Assembly (NCBI GenBank): GCA_026692665.1
Contig: JAPLOF010000053.1
Coordinates: forward strand, 43,217-107,216
Length of the DNA stretch: 64,000 nucleotides
Source: Planctomycetota bacterium
GTDB taxonomy: Bacteria; Planctomycetota; UBA1135; GCA-002686595
Direction: 5' to 3'
The stretch's first letter is position 1; every line of letters starts with the position of its first letter. Below, piece by piece: positions 42,032-50,677 of the stretch. The translations under genes and the position numbers were made by a program. The notes below the pieces were generated by a model. That model was not told the origin of the DNA and ran no database searches. It saw only the letters and a program-made list of their open reading frames with translations.

Positions 42032-43567
42032 CTACGACGCGTTCGAACGATCCACGCGCGCGCGACGGCCGGGTGCTGCGGCCGACGCCCGCGCCTCGTC
42101 GATGGCGCGCGGCGGTTGCCCCGGCTCGGGCGTCGCGAGCACCTCGTCGGCGAGCTCGCGCAGCGTGCGATTGTGAGCCGACTCCTGGAGCTCGGTCTCG
42201 AGTCCGACCAGCGTGCGGTCCGCGACCACGTCCGCCGCGCTGCGCGGCGCGAGATCCACGCGCGCGCCGGAACGGCGCAGCGCGTCCAGCACGTCCTTCA
42301 CGCGGACGTTCGCCGGATCGCGCGCCAGCATCCAGCACGGCTCGCCCTCGTGGTCGGCGACGGCCAGGATCCCGGCGCGGGCGAGCAGGGACAGCGAGCC
42401 CGCCACGGCCGGCTCGGGCAAGGCCAGGTCCTCGGCGATCGCGGTGCTCGTGCGCGGCGGCTTCGAAGCCGCGAACGACGCCGCGATGCGCACCGCGGCG
42501 CGCATGCCGGCCGTGATCCCCAGAGAGGGATCGCTGGGCTTGGCGCTGGGCGCCTCGGCGTACGACGGCTCGCTCTGGTGCGCGAAGCACAGTTCGGCGC
42601 CGAGGAGGACGATCACCCACGACACGTTCACCCACACCAGGAAGATCGGGATGGCGGCGAAACTCGAGTAGATGGCGTTGTAGCTCGCGACGCCGACCTG
42701 GAACTGGATGTGCAGGAGCAGCGCGCCCTGCCACAGGATCCCGGCCACGAGTCCCCCGAGCGCGGCCGACGAGAACTTCGTCCGCGCGTTGGGCATCGCG
42801 TAGTAGAGGAAGGTGAAGCTCGCCCACAGCGCGAACAACGGCGCGAGGCGCAGCGCGACGTCCAGCACGCCCCCGAGGCCCGCATGATCGCGCAGGAACC
42901 GCGCGAACGCGCTGCCGTGGGCGGCCGTCGTGAAGCCGGTGGCCGCGAACAGGAGGATCGGCGTGACGACCACCATCGCCATGTAGTCGGAGATCTTGCG
43001 CATCAGGGAGCGCGGCCGCGGCGCGTCCCAGATGTCGTTGAAGGCCTGTTCCACCGCGCCCAGCAGCTTGAGCCCGGTGAACAGGAGCGCGAGGAGCCCG
43101 ACGATGCCGAGCGCGCTGAACTTCGTGCCGTCGACGAAGCCCAGGACCTGGTCGATCGCCATGCGCATCGCGAGACCGCTCTCCGTGCTCGTGACCGTCT
43201 CGCCCGGCGCCGGCAGCGCGCCGAACGTCCGGTCGAGGAACGGGCCGATGACGTCGTGCACCAGCGCGGCGTAGAACCCGAAACCCTTGGCGACCGCGAA
43301 CGCGAGCGCGAGGAGCGGCACGAGCGACAGGACGGTGATGTACGTCAGAGCCGAGGCACGCAAGAGGCACTGGTCGCGCAGGATCCCGCGTCCGGCGAGC
43401 CAGCTGATCCGCACCAGGCGCCAGGCCGCGCCCCGCAGGCCCTCGGCCGCGAGGTGAGCGGGACGCCAAGCTGCGCGCGCGACGACTTCGCCGAAGCGCA
43501 GCAACCAGCGGGTGATCCAAGGCGTGCCTTCGTCGGACTGCTGCGGATGGAGGTACAGCGAGGACAT
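42032..43567 (-). CDS. YihY/BrkB-family membrane protein with C-terminal winged-helix domain
   Basis: The 511-aa product has the YihY core (about 65-345): LLRASALTYITVLSLVPLLAL, GLLALLFTGLKLLGAVEQAF, FLYYAMPNARTKFSSAALGG, and VASYNAIYSSFAAIPIFLVW ending VSWVIVLLGAELCFA. The family was once called ribonuclease BN but is a membrane protein of unclear function. After residue ~360 there is a cytoplasmic region with a winged-helix look (SKPPRTSTAIAEDLALPEPA, then a wing at HEGEPCWMLA) as in Rrf2/MarR-like domains. ATG 43567 is chosen because TACCTT lies 7 bases upstream; an in-frame start at 43654 exists. Confidence 0.87.
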   Translation of the reverse strand: MSSLYLHPQQSDEGTPWITRWLLRFGEVVARAAWRPAHLAAEGLRGAAWRLVRISWLAGRGILRDQCLLRASALTYITVLSLVPLLALAFAVAKGFGFYAALVHDVIGPFLDRTFGALPAPGETVTSTESGLAMRMAIDQVLGFVDGTKFSALGIVGLLALLFTGLKLLGAVEQAFNDIWDAPRPRSLMRKISDYMAMVVVTPILLFAATGFTTAAHGSAFARFLRDHAGLGGVLDVALRLAPLFALWASFTFLYYAMPNARTKFSSAALGGLVAGILWQGALLLHIQFQVGVASYNAIYSSFAAIPIFLVWVNVSWVIVLLGAELCFAHQSEPSYAEAPSAKPSDPSLGITAGMRAAVRIAASFAASKPPRTSTAIAEDLALPEPAVAGSLSLLARAGILAVADHEGEPCWMLARDPANVRVKDVLDALRRSGARVDLAPRSAADVVADRTLVGLETELQESAHNRTLRELADEVLATPEPGQPPRAIDEARASAAAPGRRARVDRSNAS

Positions 43568-43574
43568 GGGCGCG

Positions 43575-43580
43575 AAGGTA
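43575..43580 (-). promoter_or_regulatory. -10 hexamer TACCTT before the YihY-like gene
   Basis: On the minus strand TACCTT ends 7 bases before ATG 43567; TTCGCT 17 bp further upstream is a possible -35. This fits a leaderless mRNA. Confidence 0.45.
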
Positions 43581-43623
43581 GCGGAGTCGGGGTCCCGAGC
43601 GAAGGTCCAGGCCCGGAACGGAC

Positions 43624-43652
43624 GGCGCCTCCCCGGAATCCGGAGAGGCGCC
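43624..43652 (-). terminator. hairpin terminator after the pseudopilin operon
   Basis: GGCGCCTC (43624-43631) pairs with GAGGCGCC (43645-43652), with CCGG/CCGG extending the stem inside. It lies 35 bases beyond the stop of the PilX-like gene. Confidence 0.65.
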
Positions 43653-43686
43653 ATTCTCGCGGACGGGCCCGATCAGGGCCGGCCGT

Positions 43687-45507
43687 TCACCAGGTCACGA
43701 CGTCCCGCGCCGAGACCGCCATCGGCGTGAACGGCGGGAGGTTCGCCACGCTGTTGAAGGCCGTGTTGTACGACCAGATGCGGTTCGGAGCCTGGTAGCG
43801 ATTGCCGCCGTACACCCACGCGCCCGTGCCGTGCACCGAGTTCCAGGTGTTCACCATGGCACCCTTGATCGTGCAGTTCTTCCCCGTCCAGTTCTCGTGG
43901 AAGCGCGGGAGATTCTCGAGGCCGCCGTTGTAGCGGTTCACGGCCGTGTCCTGGTTGCCGGCGATGATCGCCACGTTGTAGGTCGTGTTCGAGGCCGTCG
44001 GCAGCCCGCTCGAGCTGGTCTTCGAGTTGTTCCAGGAGTTCGAGAGCAGGTTGACCGAGTCGGCGATCACGGCCGCGCCCTTCTGCGTGACGGTCGAGCT
44101 GCCCACGTTGAAGTCGCCCTGGATGTAGACCGGGTCCTCGGAGGCCACCGTCAACTTCGCGGGCAGAAGCCCGCCGTTCGTGAGCCGCACGCCCTTCGCA
44201 TTCGTCCCCGTGCCCGCTCCGTAGTGTGCGGCGTAGATCAGGCCGTTGGGCGGGTACTTGCCCGAGGCCTGGAGGGCCGCAACGTTGATGTTGACGACCT
44301 TCGTCACGCCCGATCCGCCGTTGGCCTGGCGTGCGTCGTAGATCGTTCCCAACGAGACCGCGCTGCCCACCGACGACGTGATGTCCGTGCCCGCGCCGTT
44401 GTAGACCTTGAAGGTCGTGCCCGTCGAATTGACGAGGATCTTCAGGTCCGCGTTGTCGTGGTAGTAACCCTGCTTGTGCGTGCCCGTGCCGGGCGTCACC
44501 GGCAGGTACGACCGGGAGGTCGCGTCCCAGGCATAGTCGCCGCCGTCGACCTGGTCGAACATGGAGATCGACTCGATCTGCGGCACGACGGCCTCGCTGA
44601 GCTGGTGCTCGCCCGTCTGCACCGTGGTCCCGCTGCCCGAGCCGTAGCCGTTGGGCTGGTTCCAGTACTCGAGGCAACCCGGGCCGAACGGCAGCATGTC
44701 GCCGTTGTCGGTGTACACGCCGTTCGAGTTGACGTCCCAACCGCTCGTGAAGTTGCTGTCGAAGCCGCCCACGCTCGGGATGCCCTTGGAGGTCATCTGC
44801 GACTTGCTCCACATCGTGTAGTAGTTGGCGGGCTCGGACAGGTTCCAGGGGTTCGTGACCCACTCGCGGATCAGCACCGTGCCCTCCGACAGGGACGGAG
44901 CGTCCTTGCGATTGCGGTAGATGCTGCCCACGGCGTGCACGTAGTTCGTGTTCAGGCGCAGCGTGGCCCCCGAACCCAGGTAGAGGTTCTGGTTCGTGTG
45001 CACGCGCCCGAAGATCGACATGCTCGGCCCGGGCTGGATCTCCAGGTCGCCGTCGTAGAAGACCGCGAACTGGAAGAGCGGCGTCGCGAGCGAGTTCAGG
45101 ACGCGGAAGGCCTGGCTCGGCACGTTGCCGACCGTGGCGGTGGCGCGGATCTCGTAGCCGGTCTCCTGCGTCTGGATGCCGGAAGGGTCGAGCACCGTGC
45201 GGCTGAAGCCCGTGGGCCGCACCCAGTAGTTGGCCTCGTGGCCGTCGATGGTCAGCGTGCCGGTCTCCGGGATCGTCGCCCAGTTCGCGATCGACTGCTG
45301 GACGGTCTTCTTGGCCGACTCCAGGGCACCGGAGGCCAGGAACGCGGACTGTTTCTCCCCGCTCTCCACCTCCGCGGTGCGATTGCTCGACAGCGCGATC
45401 CCGAGCATGAGGGTGACCATCCCGGCGGCGACGAACGCCGAACTCACGGCGAACAGGAGCGCCATCCCGCGCCGTCCCTTGTGTACTGCGACAACTCGAA
45501 TCTTCAT
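43687..45507 (-). CDS. large PilX/GspK-like pseudopilin
   Basis: A 606-aa protein with a type IV pilin-like N-terminus: a basic leader ending at Gly14, then MALLFAVSSAFVAAGMVTLM. The +5 residue is Phe, not Glu, as in tip proteins of the PilX/GspK class. Beyond the helix (about 15-38) it is a long Asn/Thr/Ser/Gly-rich beta region, including SIFGRVHTNQNLYLGSG, which resembles the GRVHTN motif of large planctomycete pilin-like proteins. It would cap or decorate a pseudopilus. It is the last gene of a three-gene operon, starting 4 bases after the PilW-like stop. Confidence 0.82.
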   Translation of the reverse strand: MKIRVVAVHKGRRGMALLFAVSSAFVAAGMVTLMLGIALSSNRTAEVESGEKQSAFLASGALESAKKTVQQSIANWATIPETGTLTIDGHEANYWVRPTGFSRTVLDPSGIQTQETGYEIRATATVGNVPSQAFRVLNSLATPLFQFAVFYDGDLEIQPGPSMSIFGRVHTNQNLYLGSGATLRLNTNYVHAVGSIYRNRKDAPSLSEGTVLIREWVTNPWNLSEPANYYTMWSKSQMTSKGIPSVGGFDSNFTSGWDVNSNGVYTDNGDMLPFGPGCLEYWNQPNGYGSGSGTTVQTGEHQLSEAVVPQIESISMFDQVDGGDYAWDATSRSYLPVTPGTGTHKQGYYHDNADLKILVNSTGTTFKVYNGAGTDITSSVGSAVSLGTIYDARQANGGSGVTKVVNINVAALQASGKYPPNGLIYAAHYGAGTGTNAKGVRLTNGGLLPAKLTVASEDPVYIQGDFNVGSSTVTQKGAAVIADSVNLLSNSWNNSKTSSSGLPTASNTTYNVAIIAGNQDTAVNRYNGGLENLPRFHENWTGKNCTIKGAMVNTWNSVHGTGAWVYGGNRYQAPNRIWSYNTAFNSVANLPPFTPMAVSARDVVTW

Positions 45508-45511
45508 GGCA

Positions 45512-46288
45512 TCACACTCCGTTCTGCAGGCGCACGACCGTCTCCGCGGAGTGGCGGTGCACCGTCCCCATCTCGTCCCGCAGGCGCAGCCACAGGCGCA
45601 CCCGCACCGCACCGACCGGCACCCCGACCGGATCCGTGCTGCTCGTGTCGAACACGAGCCGTTCCACGCCGCGCGCGATGACCTCCGGGGACTCTCCGTC
45701 CCGTCGTCGCTGCAGCTCGTTGACCCCGTCGGCCGCCGTGACGAGCACGTAGGAGAGTTCCTCTTCCTGGAACCCCGACGTGCCGTCCGCGCCGATCACG
45801 GGGAATTCGTAGCGCTTGACCACCTCGAGGCCCTGAGGCAGGTCGACCGGCTCCCCATCCTCGTCCACGAGGTCCCAGTTCACGCCGTCGGGGTCCTGAG
45901 CCACCGGCGCGAAAGACGGCCGCACGAAGACGATCTCGCGGTTGGGACCGAAGTCCGGATCGTCGTCTTCGGCGTTCTCCACGGCCTCGGCGTGGTCGTG
46001 CTCGGCGAAGCTCACGTTGGCCTCGCCATCCACGAACAAGTACGGATAGGACTTCCCGTTCGCGCTCACGAATGCGGCGGCCTTCAGGTCACCGGTGATC
46101 CGACGGATCGCATCCTGCGCGCCTTGCTGCAGCCGGCCTTCGACGCTGCCCGTGCGACCGAGTGCCGCGACCTGCCCCACCGACTCGACCATGCTGGCCG
46201 CCAGGATGAAGAGGATCGTCGCCGAGATCGTGACCTCGACGAGACCGAGTCCCGTGTGCGGATCGAATCGTTTCGTCCTGATTCTCAT
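45512..46288 (-). CDS. PilW-like pseudopilin
   Basis: A 258-aa prepilin. The leader ends at Gly13 and is followed by LGLVEVTISATILFILAASM, placing Glu at +5 as prepilin peptidase substrates require. The globular part contains an acidic stretch (EDDDPDFGP) and ends in a beta-rich region (VRVRLWLRLRDEM). It lies between the smaller pseudopilin (19 bases upstream) and the PilX-like gene (4 bases downstream), matching the minor-pilin order of type IV systems. No assembly ATPase or prepilin peptidase is encoded in the window. Confidence 0.87.
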   Translation of the reverse strand: MRIRTKRFDPHTGLGLVEVTISATILFILAASMVESVGQVAALGRTGSVEGRLQQGAQDAIRRITGDLKAAAFVSANGKSYPYLFVDGEANVSFAEHDHAEAVENAEDDDPDFGPNREIVFVRPSFAPVAQDPDGVNWDLVDEDGEPVDLPQGLEVVKRYEFPVIGADGTSGFQEEELSYVLVTAADGVNELQRRRDGESPEVIARGVERLVFDTSSTDPVGVPVGAVRVRLWLRLRDEMGTVHRHSAETVVRLQNGV

Positions 46289-46307
46289 AGTGGCATCTCC
46301 TCCGAAC

Positions 46308-46733
46308 TCAGCGCGTCTTCATGCTGCACAGGGTCTTCGTGCGCGGACGACCCCGCGGATCGTTCCAGGTGATCGTGAGGACGATGGGCAGCGGATCGGG
46401 CACCGGACCGCCGGCCGTGTAGCCCGGATAGTCCGGCACGATCTGCTCGTTCGAGAGGTTGCGGTCCGTGTAGGCGGCGATCGGCCGGCCGTCGGCGTAC
46501 GCGCTCGACGCGATCGGGATCGTGTCCACGGGTCGCAGCAGGATCCGCTCCATCGCCTCCTGCAGTTCCGCCATCGCGATCGTCGTCTCGCGGGAGGTCT
46601 GGAGCAGATCGCGCGACTTGAGCTGGCTCGTGAACGTGCAGAGCACGGCCACGAGGAGCACCGTGATCGCGATCATCAGCTCGATCAGCGTGAAGCCGGC
46701 GCGCGTGCCGCGGCGGTTCTTGGACGTGAACAT
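46308..46733 (-). CDS. PilV/GspI-like pseudopilin
   Basis: A 141-aa prepilin with a textbook processing site: GTRAG|FTLIELMIAITVLL (leader of 13 residues, Phe at +1, Glu at +5). The helix is followed by a short C-terminal domain. AGGGGCAAGC before ATG 46733 provides a ribosome site. It is the first gene of the minor-pilin operon and would join a priming complex with the two downstream products. Confidence 0.9.
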   Translation of the reverse strand: MFTSKNRRGTRAGFTLIELMIAITVLLVAVLCTFTSQLKSRDLLQTSRETTIAMAELQEAMERILLRPVDTIPIASSAYADGRPIAAYTDRNLSNEQIVPDYPGYTAGGPVPDPLPIVLTITWNDPRGRPRTKTLCSMKTR

Positions 46734-46863
46734 GCTTGCCCCTGCCTGGGATCCACTCGGACGCGTGGAGCCCTGCTCCGCGCGACCCGCTCGGCCCTGC
46801 CAGGCTCCGCGGTACGGGAGTCTTCGGAACGAGGCCCCCCTGGCTCCGAAGGAAATCGCAAAA

Positions 46864-47619
46864 CTAACCCGCGCGTTTCAGCAGCCAGGAAAGCGCTTCC
46901 AAGATGTCGAACGAGGGCTCGGCGGACGGAGGCTCGAGGGGCAGGCTCGGTGGGCGCGCCTCCGCGGGTTCCGCGCGCCGGGCGCGCTCCACACGCCGCT
47001 GGCGCTCGCGCTCCGGCCCGCCCGCGCGGACCCAGGCGAGCACCTGCTCGAGTTCGCGGTGATCGAGCCAGATGCCATGGCCCCGGCACACGTCCACGAC
47101 GACTCCCGAGGAACCGCCGTGGTTCCGACGGGTCATGAGCTCGTGGCACGCGGGACACGGCCGGTAGACGACGCGCTCGCTCACGACCGGTGCGCTCCTG
47201 GCGGCGGCGACGCCGCTCGCGATCCCGGCGCGCTCCGCGGCGCTGCAGAGTTCCTCGAAGACCGGCGCCGCGAGCCACAGCCCGCCGCATCCGCCGCATT
47301 CGGTCAGGACGTGCCGGCCCACGGTGCGCTCGCGCAGGTCGCCGGCGCAGGCCGGGCACCGGCCTCCGTCCCCGCGGGGCGCGAGAGGTTGCTCGCCCAG
47401 GCGATCGCCGCACCCCGGACACCAGGTCGCTCCGACCGGCGCGCGCACGGCGCAGCGCGCGCACACGTGGGATCGGCCCCGATCCTCGAGCGCGATGCCC
47501 GCTCCGCACCAGGGGCAGGCCGCGTCCCCCTCCTGGAACGAGCCCGCGCAGTTGCCGCAGCGCAGCGGCGCGATCGTGACCGGTCGAGCGCCCGCCGGCA
47601 CGGAAGGATCAGGGACCAT
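46864..47619 (-). CDS. multi-zinc-ribbon protein (zf-TFIIB type)
   Basis: A 251-aa cytoplasmic protein made of zinc ribbons. Cys pairs occur as CGNCAG...CPWCG, CARCAV...CPGCG, CPACAG...CGGCGGLWL and CPACHEL...[13 protein letters not shown]. The last two have the zf-TFIIB pattern with the trailing W-L and acidic residue. The C-terminal third is Arg/Glu/Pro-rich and ends in a short hydrophobic helix ([15 protein letters not shown]). Such proteins are common but uncharacterised. It is divergent from the PepSY-FKBP gene across 145 bp. Confidence 0.82.
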   Translation of the reverse strand: MVPDPSVPAGARPVTIAPLRCGNCAGSFQEGDAACPWCGAGIALEDRGRSHVCARCAVRAPVGATWCPGCGDRLGEQPLAPRGDGGRCPACAGDLRERTVGRHVLTECGGCGGLWLAAPVFEELCSAAERAGIASGVAAARSAPVVSERVVYRPCPACHELMTRRNHGGSSGVVVDVCRGHGIWLDHRELEQVLAWVRAGGPERERQRRVERARRAEPAEARPPSLPLEPPSAEPSFDILEALSWLLKRAG

Positions 47620-47764
47620 CCTGGACGGATCGGCTGAGCGGGTGGGTCCGGATGGAGTCTTCCTGGCTTTGTGGCGCGCCGCGCCCGGGCTAACCTGCTC
47701 GCCGCGAATCCGAATCGACCCGGGCCGCGCATCTCGCGCCCGGAAGACCTTTCCAGGACCCTCC

Positions 47765-48469
47765 ATGCTGCGCACGACCCTCGCTCTCGCCCTCACGGCC
47801 CTCGCCCTCCCCCTCGCCGTCGCCGTGCCTCTCGCGCTCGAGAAGGACCACACGACCGTCGTGCCCGACAAATCGATGATCACCCAGACCCACCGCGAGC
47901 TCGCCGCCTCCAAGTTCTCTCTCGCCGAGGCGGTCGCCGCGGTCACGAAGGAGACCGGAGGCTCGGTGAGCCGCGCGGAGTACAAGCTCGTGAACGGCAA
48001 GCCGACGTACGAGGTTTCCGCCTGGGGCGAGGGCAAGGCCTGGAGCTGCACCGTCGACGGGACGAGCGGGGCCGTGACGAAGAACGAGCTCGCGGCCTAC
48101 ACGTTCCCGGGGGATCCCATCGCGACCGACTGGACCACGACCGCCTCGGGCTTGCGCTACGTGGACCTGAAGGTGGGCACGGGGCCCGCGCCGGCCAGCG
48201 CGAAGTCGCAGGTCAAGGTGCACTACAGCGGCTGGCTGCTCGACGGGACGAAGTTCGACAGCTCGCTGGACCGCAACGAACCGGCCACGTTCCCGCTGAA
48301 CGGCGTGATCGGCGGCTGGACGGAGGGCGTCGGCTCGATGAAGGTCGGCGGCAAGCGCAAGCTGGTGATCCCGTCGGGGCTCGCCTACGGCGACCGCGGC
48401 CGCCCGGGCATCCCGGGCAAGGCGACGCTCGTGTTCGACGTCGAGTTGCTCCAGGTCGTGTCGGACTGA
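47765..48469 (+). CDS. exported PepSY-FKBP fusion isomerase
   Basis: A 234-aa periplasmic or secreted protein. Signal peptide is about 1-21 ([20 protein letters not shown]). Residues about 45-110 look like a PepSY domain ([18 protein letters not shown], then [19 protein letters not shown]). Residues about 125-234 are a canonical FKBP domain: [68 protein letters not shown] and [10 protein letters not shown]. The active-site aromatic and acidic residues are present, so prolyl isomerase activity is expected. A -10-like TAACCT at 47692-47697 gives a leader of about 65 bases. Confidence 0.9.
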   Translation: MLRTTLALALTALALPLAVAVPLALEKDHTTVVPDKSMITQTHRELAASKFSLAEAVAAVTKETGGSVSRAEYKLVNGKPTYEVSAWGEGKAWSCTVDGTSGAVTKNELAAYTFPGDPIATDWTTTASGLRYVDLKVGTGPAPASAKSQVKVHYSGWLLDGTKFDSSLDRNEPATFPLNGVIGGWTEGVGSMKVGGKRKLVIPSGLAYGDRGRPGIPGKATLVFDVELLQVVSD

Positions 48470-48545
48470 GAGCTCGAACCGGGCCCGCGCCTTCCGGACG
48501 AGGATCGTCGGGAGCGCGCGCCCGCTCGACATCCGGTGATCCACG

Positions 48546-48571
48546 CGCGCGCGAGACGGATCTCGCGCGCG
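48546..48571. terminator. bidirectional terminator between FKBP and RRM genes
   Basis: CGCGCGCGAGA (48546-48556) pairs with TCTCGCGCGCG (48561-48571) around CGGA, followed by TGTTCGTTC on the plus strand. It sits between two convergent genes. Confidence 0.7.
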
Positions 48572-48596
48572 TGTTCGTTCCCGCCTTCGTCGAGGA

Positions 48597-49145
48597 TCAG
48601 TCGTCGCCGAAGTCGTCCTGATGCCGGCGCCGACGGGGGCCGCCGTCGGACCACCGATCGCCCTCCTCGCGGCGGGCTCGCCCGCCACCGCGATGGGGAG
48701 AGCCGCCACGCCCGCCGCCCGGACCGCCGGAACCGCCTCCCCAGTTCGAAGGGCGCGACGCTCCGTGCCCACCACCGCCGCCACCCGATCGGGCGTCGTC
48801 GCGTCCTCCTCCGGTCGGGCGCGGGCCGCCGAATCCGCCGCCTCCGGTCGAGCGGGATCCGGAGAAGTCCCGCGGCGCGCCACCTGGACCGCCCGGTGCC
48901 CGCTCGCGCGCCTCGGTGACCGTCAGTCGCCGCCCCTGCAACTCGGTGTCGTGCAGGTTCCGGATCACCTGCTGCAGGTCCTCGGCCGACCCGAGTTCCA
49001 CGAAGCCGAAACCCCGCGAGCGGTTCGTCGTGCGATCGAGGATGACCTCCGCCAGGCGGACGACCCCATAGGCGGCGAAGAGGTTCCTGAGGTCGTCGTT
49101 CGTGAAGGAGTAGGGCAGGTTCCCCACGTACACCTTGTTGGACAT
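48597..49145 (-). CDS. glycine-rich RRM RNA-binding protein
   Basis: A 182-aa protein with one RNA recognition motif (residues 3-80). RNP2 is VYVGNLPY and RNP1 is RGFGFVEL, with the aromatic residues for base stacking. The tail is Gly/Arg/Ser-rich with RGG-like segments (GGGRGG, HRGGGRARR), as in cyanobacterial and plant cold-induced RRM proteins. It likely acts as an RNA chaperone. A classical promoter lies 130-160 bases upstream, leaving an unusually long leader of about 120 bases for this window. Confidence 0.93.
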   Translation of the reverse strand: MSNKVYVGNLPYSFTNDDLRNLFAAYGVVRLAEVILDRTTNRSRGFGFVELGSAEDLQQVIRNLHDTELQGRRLTVTEARERAPGGPGGAPRDFSGSRSTGGGGFGGPRPTGGGRDDARSGGGGGGHGASRPSNWGGGSGGPGGGRGGSPHRGGGRARREEGDRWSDGGPRRRRHQDDFGDD

Positions 49146-49274
49146 CGGACGAGATTCCTGGCGGTCGGAGCGCGAGGCGATGGGTGGATTCGAGCCCGTG
49201 CGGAGTGGACTGCGCGGCACCGCGCGCGGGCCGGTGTCCGGGCGCGCCGACACCCGACCTGCGGTGCAGCGAAA

Positions 49275-49303
49275 ACTCTAGAAGCGTCGCTTTCGGCCGT
49301 CAA
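49275..49303 (-). promoter_or_regulatory. promoter of the RRM gene with long leader
   Basis: On the minus strand -35 TTGACG (49303-49298) and -10 TAGAGT (49280-49275) are separated by 17 bp. The predicted start near 49268 leaves about 120 untranslated bases, the kind of leader used for temperature control of cold-shock genes. Confidence 0.7.
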
Positions 49304-49331
49304 ACCGGCCGAGCGCGGCCGCGGAGGTGTC

Positions 49332-50543
49332 TCAAAGGGACAACAGCGCCAGGAGAAGCAGGATGCCCAGGCCGATGCCGAAGACGAGCAGGGCGATCTT
49401 GATCCACGAGTAGGGCGCATCCCCCACGACACGCCCGCTCGTCCCGTGGACGAGCACGGCGTAGTCCTTCCCGGCGTGGCGATAGGTGAGGCTCCAGACG
49501 GGGAGCAGGACGAGCTTCCAGCGCACGCCGGAGACCGTGTTGCGTACCCGCAGGTTGCGCTGCGTGTCTCCCGGCACGTCCCCCGAGCAGCGCTCGGTCT
49601 GCCGCGTCTCGATGCGGCCGAGCGCGTCCTTCCAGCCTGCTTCGAGGTCGACGGCGTACTCCTCGGCGCCCCAGCCCGAGAGGTACTCGGGGCGGTAAGG
49701 CACGAGCCCCTTAGTCTCGAAACCGCCGAGTTCCGCGGCGAGCTTGGGCGAGAGCCCCTTCGACGCGTGGACGACCAGGTCGTCGTACACGTCGTGGCGC
49801 TCGCCGAAAGCGGGTTCCCAGCGCACTTTCTGCACCGGCACCATGCGGATCTGCATCTTCCCGTTCACCAGCACGGGACGCGGCTCCATCACCGTGTAGT
49901 ACCAGCCGGCGTCCGCGCTCCACTGGCTGTGCACGGCCGCATCGAAGGTCCACGCCGGCACGTACAGACCGCGCGCCCCGTCGACACGGGCGCGCTTCAA
50001 GTCGTTCGGGCGGAACCACAGCCCGCCCGCCCAGCGCTGGAAGGCCGCGTCGACCTGGGATCGCGCGACATCGAGCGGGATCAGCGACTCGGGTCGCAGC
50101 GCGTTGCGGTACGAGCTCTCCTCGAGAACCGTCGGCGCGCCGCAGAACACGCACGACGTCGAAGTCTCCTGCCCGACGAAGTCCGTCTTCGCTCCGCAGC
50201 GCGTGCAAGTGGCCGCGCGCGTGGCCACGCCGAATCCGCGGGCCGCCGATCCGACCTCCTCCATCGTCCGCTCGACGATCGTGCCCTCGAGACGCGGCAC
50301 GGCCTGCGTGATCCCGCAGTAGCCGCACGAGAGAGCATCGACGGCCGGATCCCAGAGCATGTTCGCGCCGCAATTCCGGCACGTGACCTGGACGGCGCGC
50401 GCGCCGGACTCCTCGGGCTCCGTCGCGGCGGCGCCCGCAGCGGTTCCGGCGACGGAAGCGTCCGACGCGCTTGGGGCGGGAACTCGCTGCTCCCGCGAGG
50501 CGGGTTCCGGGGCGGCGGGAGGCAGAGGGGGCGGCTGCGACAC
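49332..50543 (-). CDS. YdjG-like double zinc-ribbon membrane protein
   Basis: A 403-aa protein. After a Pro/Ala-rich start two zinc ribbons appear: CRNCGANM...CGYCG (about 55-77) and CTRCGAKT...CVFCG (about 112-135). A beta-rich middle domain (LYVPAWTFDAAVHSQWSADA, WYYTVMEPRPVLV) and a C-terminal membrane helix (IALLVFGIGLGILLLLALL) follow. In Bacilli, zinc-ribbon proteins of this kind (YdjG) act with an SPFH protein (YdjI). The SPFH gene here is divergent next door. The GTG start has TAGGAT 9 bases upstream. Confidence 0.83.
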   Translation of the reverse strand: MSQPPPLPPAAPEPASREQRVPAPSASDASVAGTAAGAAATEPEESGARAVQVTCRNCGANMLWDPAVDALSCGYCGITQAVPRLEGTIVERTMEEVGSAARGFGVATRAATCTRCGAKTDFVGQETSTSCVFCGAPTVLEESSYRNALRPESLIPLDVARSQVDAAFQRWAGGLWFRPNDLKRARVDGARGLYVPAWTFDAAVHSQWSADAGWYYTVMEPRPVLVNGKMQIRMVPVQKVRWEPAFGERHDVYDDLVVHASKGLSPKLAAELGGFETKGLVPYRPEYLSGWGAEEYAVDLEAGWKDALGRIETRQTERCSGDVPGDTQRNLRVRNTVSGVRWKLVLLPVWSLTYRHAGKDYAVLVHGTSGRVVGDAPYSWIKIALLVFGIGLGILLLLALLSL

Positions 50544-50552
50544 GGGCGCCGG

Positions 50553-50558
50553 ATCCTA
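50553..50558 (-). promoter_or_regulatory. -10 hexamer TAGGAT before the zinc-ribbon gene
   Basis: On the minus strand TAGGAT ends 9 bases before GTG 50543 with no Shine-Dalgarno, fitting a leaderless transcript. Confidence 0.5.
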
Positions 50559-50677
50559 CGCCGGGCCCAGCCCGACCTTCGACCCACTTCCCCCGCCCGT
50601 GAAGGTTCGCGTACTTTGGCGCGTACAGGGGAGACGTGTCCGGGCGGTCCGCCCGACCGACGAAAGGAATTCCGACG

